This document shows, one piece after another, positions 30,444 to 31,608 of a DNA stretch of 31,608 nucleotides (positions within the stretch are counted from its first letter, which is position 1; each line of letters opens with the position of its first letter). The notes beneath the pieces are model-generated. The model did not search any database. It was not told where the DNA came from and saw only the letters and a list, made by a program, of their open reading frames with translations. Origin of the DNA: an uncultured Pseudomonadota bacterium (GTDB taxonomy: Bacteria; Pseudomonadota; Alphaproteobacteria; Rs-D84); NCBI GenBank assembly GCA_947306185.1, contig CAMZFU010000005.1, forward strand, positions 1 to 31,608. The letters run 5' to 3'. The translations under genes and the position numbers were made by a program.

Positions 30444-31442
30444 TTACAATAATTTGCCCATTGCGACGGCGGTATCATTCATTCGATTAGAAAAGCCCCA
30501 TTCGTTATCGTACCACGCGGTTACATGAACCAATTTGTCGCCCAAGACGCGCGTTTGTGTTGAATCGAAAATGGAACTGTGTGCATCGTGCGTAAAGTCG
30601 ATAGATACCAATGGCAATTCATTATAACCAAATGTTTCCGAAGATGCCGCGCGCATTGCGTTGTTTACTTCTTCGGCGGTTACAGATTTTTCTAAATTAA
30701 CAACCAATTCAACAACCGATACATCTGGGGTTGGAACGCGCATCGCAATGCCATCCAATTTACCCGCCAGGTTCGGCAATACCAAACCAATTGCTTTGGC
30801 GGCACCGGTACTGGTTGGAATCATAGATAATGCGGCCGCACGTGCACGGCGAAGATCTTTGTGATTTTTATCCAATAATTGTTGGTCGCCGGTATATGCG
30901 TGAACGGTTGTCATCCATCCTGATGTGATACCGAATTGTTTATCCAAAACGGCCACAACCGGTGCAAGACAATTTGTCGTGCATGATGCATTGGAAACGA
31001 TAAGGTCTTGAGATGTCAATGTATCTTGGTTCACCCCAAACACAATCGTTTTGTCCGCCCCAGCAGATGGTGCAGAAACCAAAACGCGTTTTGCACCACA
31101 ATCAAGATGAACGCGCGCCTTGTCCGCCGCGGTGAAAAGGCCGGTGCATTCCATAACAATATCAATGCCCATTTCGCCCCATGGCAATTTTGTTGGATCT
31201 TTTTCTGCCAAACATTTAATACGTTGATTGCCAACAATAATTGTATCGCCATCTAATTTAACGTCCATTGGCAATTTGCCATGAACAGAATCATACTGTA
31301 ACAAATATGCATTTTGTTCGGCCGGTGCCAAATCATTCACCGCGACAAATTCAATATCATCGCGCCCAGATTCCAATGCCGCGCGCAAAACCAAGCGGCC
31401 AATCCGACCAAAACCATTAATTGCAACTTTTATTTTTGACAT
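30444..31442 (-). CDS. gap: Glyceraldehyde-3-phosphate dehydrogenase, type I
   Basis: A 332-residue phosphorylating GAPDH of glycolysis. Seen: the NAD-binding start VAINGFGRIGR, the catalytic SNASCTTNCLAPV with nucleophile C154, the assisting His in TVHAYTGDQ (H181), and the C-terminal WYDNEWGFSNRM. The residue after the second strand is Asp (VNDLAP), which favours NAD over NADP. The ATG at 31442 is chosen because AAGGGG lies about eight bases upstream and the family's conserved sequence starts at once; a longer frame to 31547 would read through the promoter. No clear terminator follows. Confidence 0.97.
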   Translation of the reverse strand: MSKIKVAINGFGRIGRLVLRAALESGRDDIEFVAVNDLAPAEQNAYLLQYDSVHGKLPMDVKLDGDTIIVGNQRIKCLAEKDPTKLPWGEMGIDIVMECTGLFTAADKARVHLDCGAKRVLVSAPSAGADKTIVFGVNQDTLTSQDLIVSNASCTTNCLAPVVAVLDKQFGITSGWMTTVHAYTGDQQLLDKNHKDLRRARAAALSMIPTSTGAAKAIGLVLPNLAGKLDGIAMRVPTPDVSVVELVVNLEKSVTAEEVNNAMRAASSETFGYNELPLVSIDFTHDAHSSIFDSTQTRVLGDKLVHVTAWYDNEWGFSNRMNDTAVAMGKLL

Positions 31443-31473
31443 AATCTTTTCCCCTTTTTGTTTACGTTCGCCT

Positions 31474-31502
31474 ATCATAACACCATTTATCGAAAAATCC
31501 AA
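31474..31502 (-). promoter_or_regulatory. Promoter of gap
   Basis: On the minus strand TTGGAT (31497-31502), a 17-base spacer and TATGAT (31474-31479), about 31 bases before the gap ATG. Confidence 0.6.
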
Positions 31503-31556
31503 TCTGAATTTTAAAAACACCAGCCCACCAAAAATCCGAATCGGCAAAACATAGTC

Positions 31557-31584
31557 ATACCGCGGAAACGCGGTATCTTTTTTT
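31557..31584 (+). terminator. Strong terminator-like hairpin at the right edge
   Basis: ATACCGCG-GAAA-CGCGGTAT followed by C and seven Ts on the plus strand. No plus-strand gene ends just before it, so what it terminates is unclear. Confidence 0.6.
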
Positions 31585-31608
31585 ATTGCGCCACGCGTAA
31601 TTCATTGA

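Noticed and set aside
31443..31547. 35-residue N-terminal extension of GAPDH
   Set aside because: It covers the gap promoter and adds residues the family lacks.
31583..31608. Possible C-terminus of another minus-strand gene (NELRVAQ, stop at 31583)
   Set aside because: Only seven codons are visible, and no family or terminator on that strand supports it.

Overview
The window is AT-rich bacterial chromosome that reads as an anaerobic, probably host-associated alphaproteobacterium. This is an inference. It rests on the lptE-holA overlap, the zapA gene paired with a short coiled-coil gene, an LptM-type mini-lipoprotein, and an oxygen-sensitive class III ribonucleotide reductase as the only reductase visible here. 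The organism cannot be named more closely from sequence alone.

Left part (1-20,630) is mostly housekeeping. It contains a truncated nucleoside deaminase, an S51 peptidase, a secreted M23 endopeptidase, a GH24 lysozyme, cutA, lptM, two unknown genes, tRNA-Leu, rpmG, and a minus-strand zapB-like/zapA/parC run. Next come an acidic protein with a small membrane protein, the operon lptE-holA-map-radC, a cysteine-rich anchored protein, the class III ribonucleotide reductase locus, an ABC-F/unknown pair, and a short-form inorganic pyrophosphatase.

The ribonucleotide reductase locus is the most striking thing in the window. The large NrdD chain stops after its zinc-binding cysteines. The glycyl-radical segment follows as a separate 61-residue ORF with its own Shine-Dalgarno, in the same frame and separated by one TAA codon and an open Lys/Arg-rich linker. 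nrdG follows directly.

Right part (about 20,690-29,500) is an accessory island whose composition and arginine codons (many AGA/AGG) differ from the flanks. One module has a WYL-type regulator divergent from a tandem AAA+ ATPase and a 56-residue protein. An identical 16-base motif lies in the divergent promoter region and again upstream of a third gene (20,804-21,496), which suggests a small WYL regulon. A second module is a minus-strand overlapping three-gene operon: an RloA/AriA-like ATPase, an RloB/TOPRIM-like protein and an unrecognised 315-residue protein. A DUF2779-like nuclease gene with its middle deleted, and a lipoprotein gene, lie between them. The island ends beside tRNA-Ser, whose last 19 bases are duplicated 165 bp away, as at an integration site. 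No integrase or transposase is visible.

The right edge (29,590-31,608) holds an exported protein of unknown function and gap (GAPDH) on the minus strand. Several core promoters place the predicted transcription start at or within a few bases of the start codon, so leaderless mRNAs are probably used. No CRISPR array or rRNA is seen.
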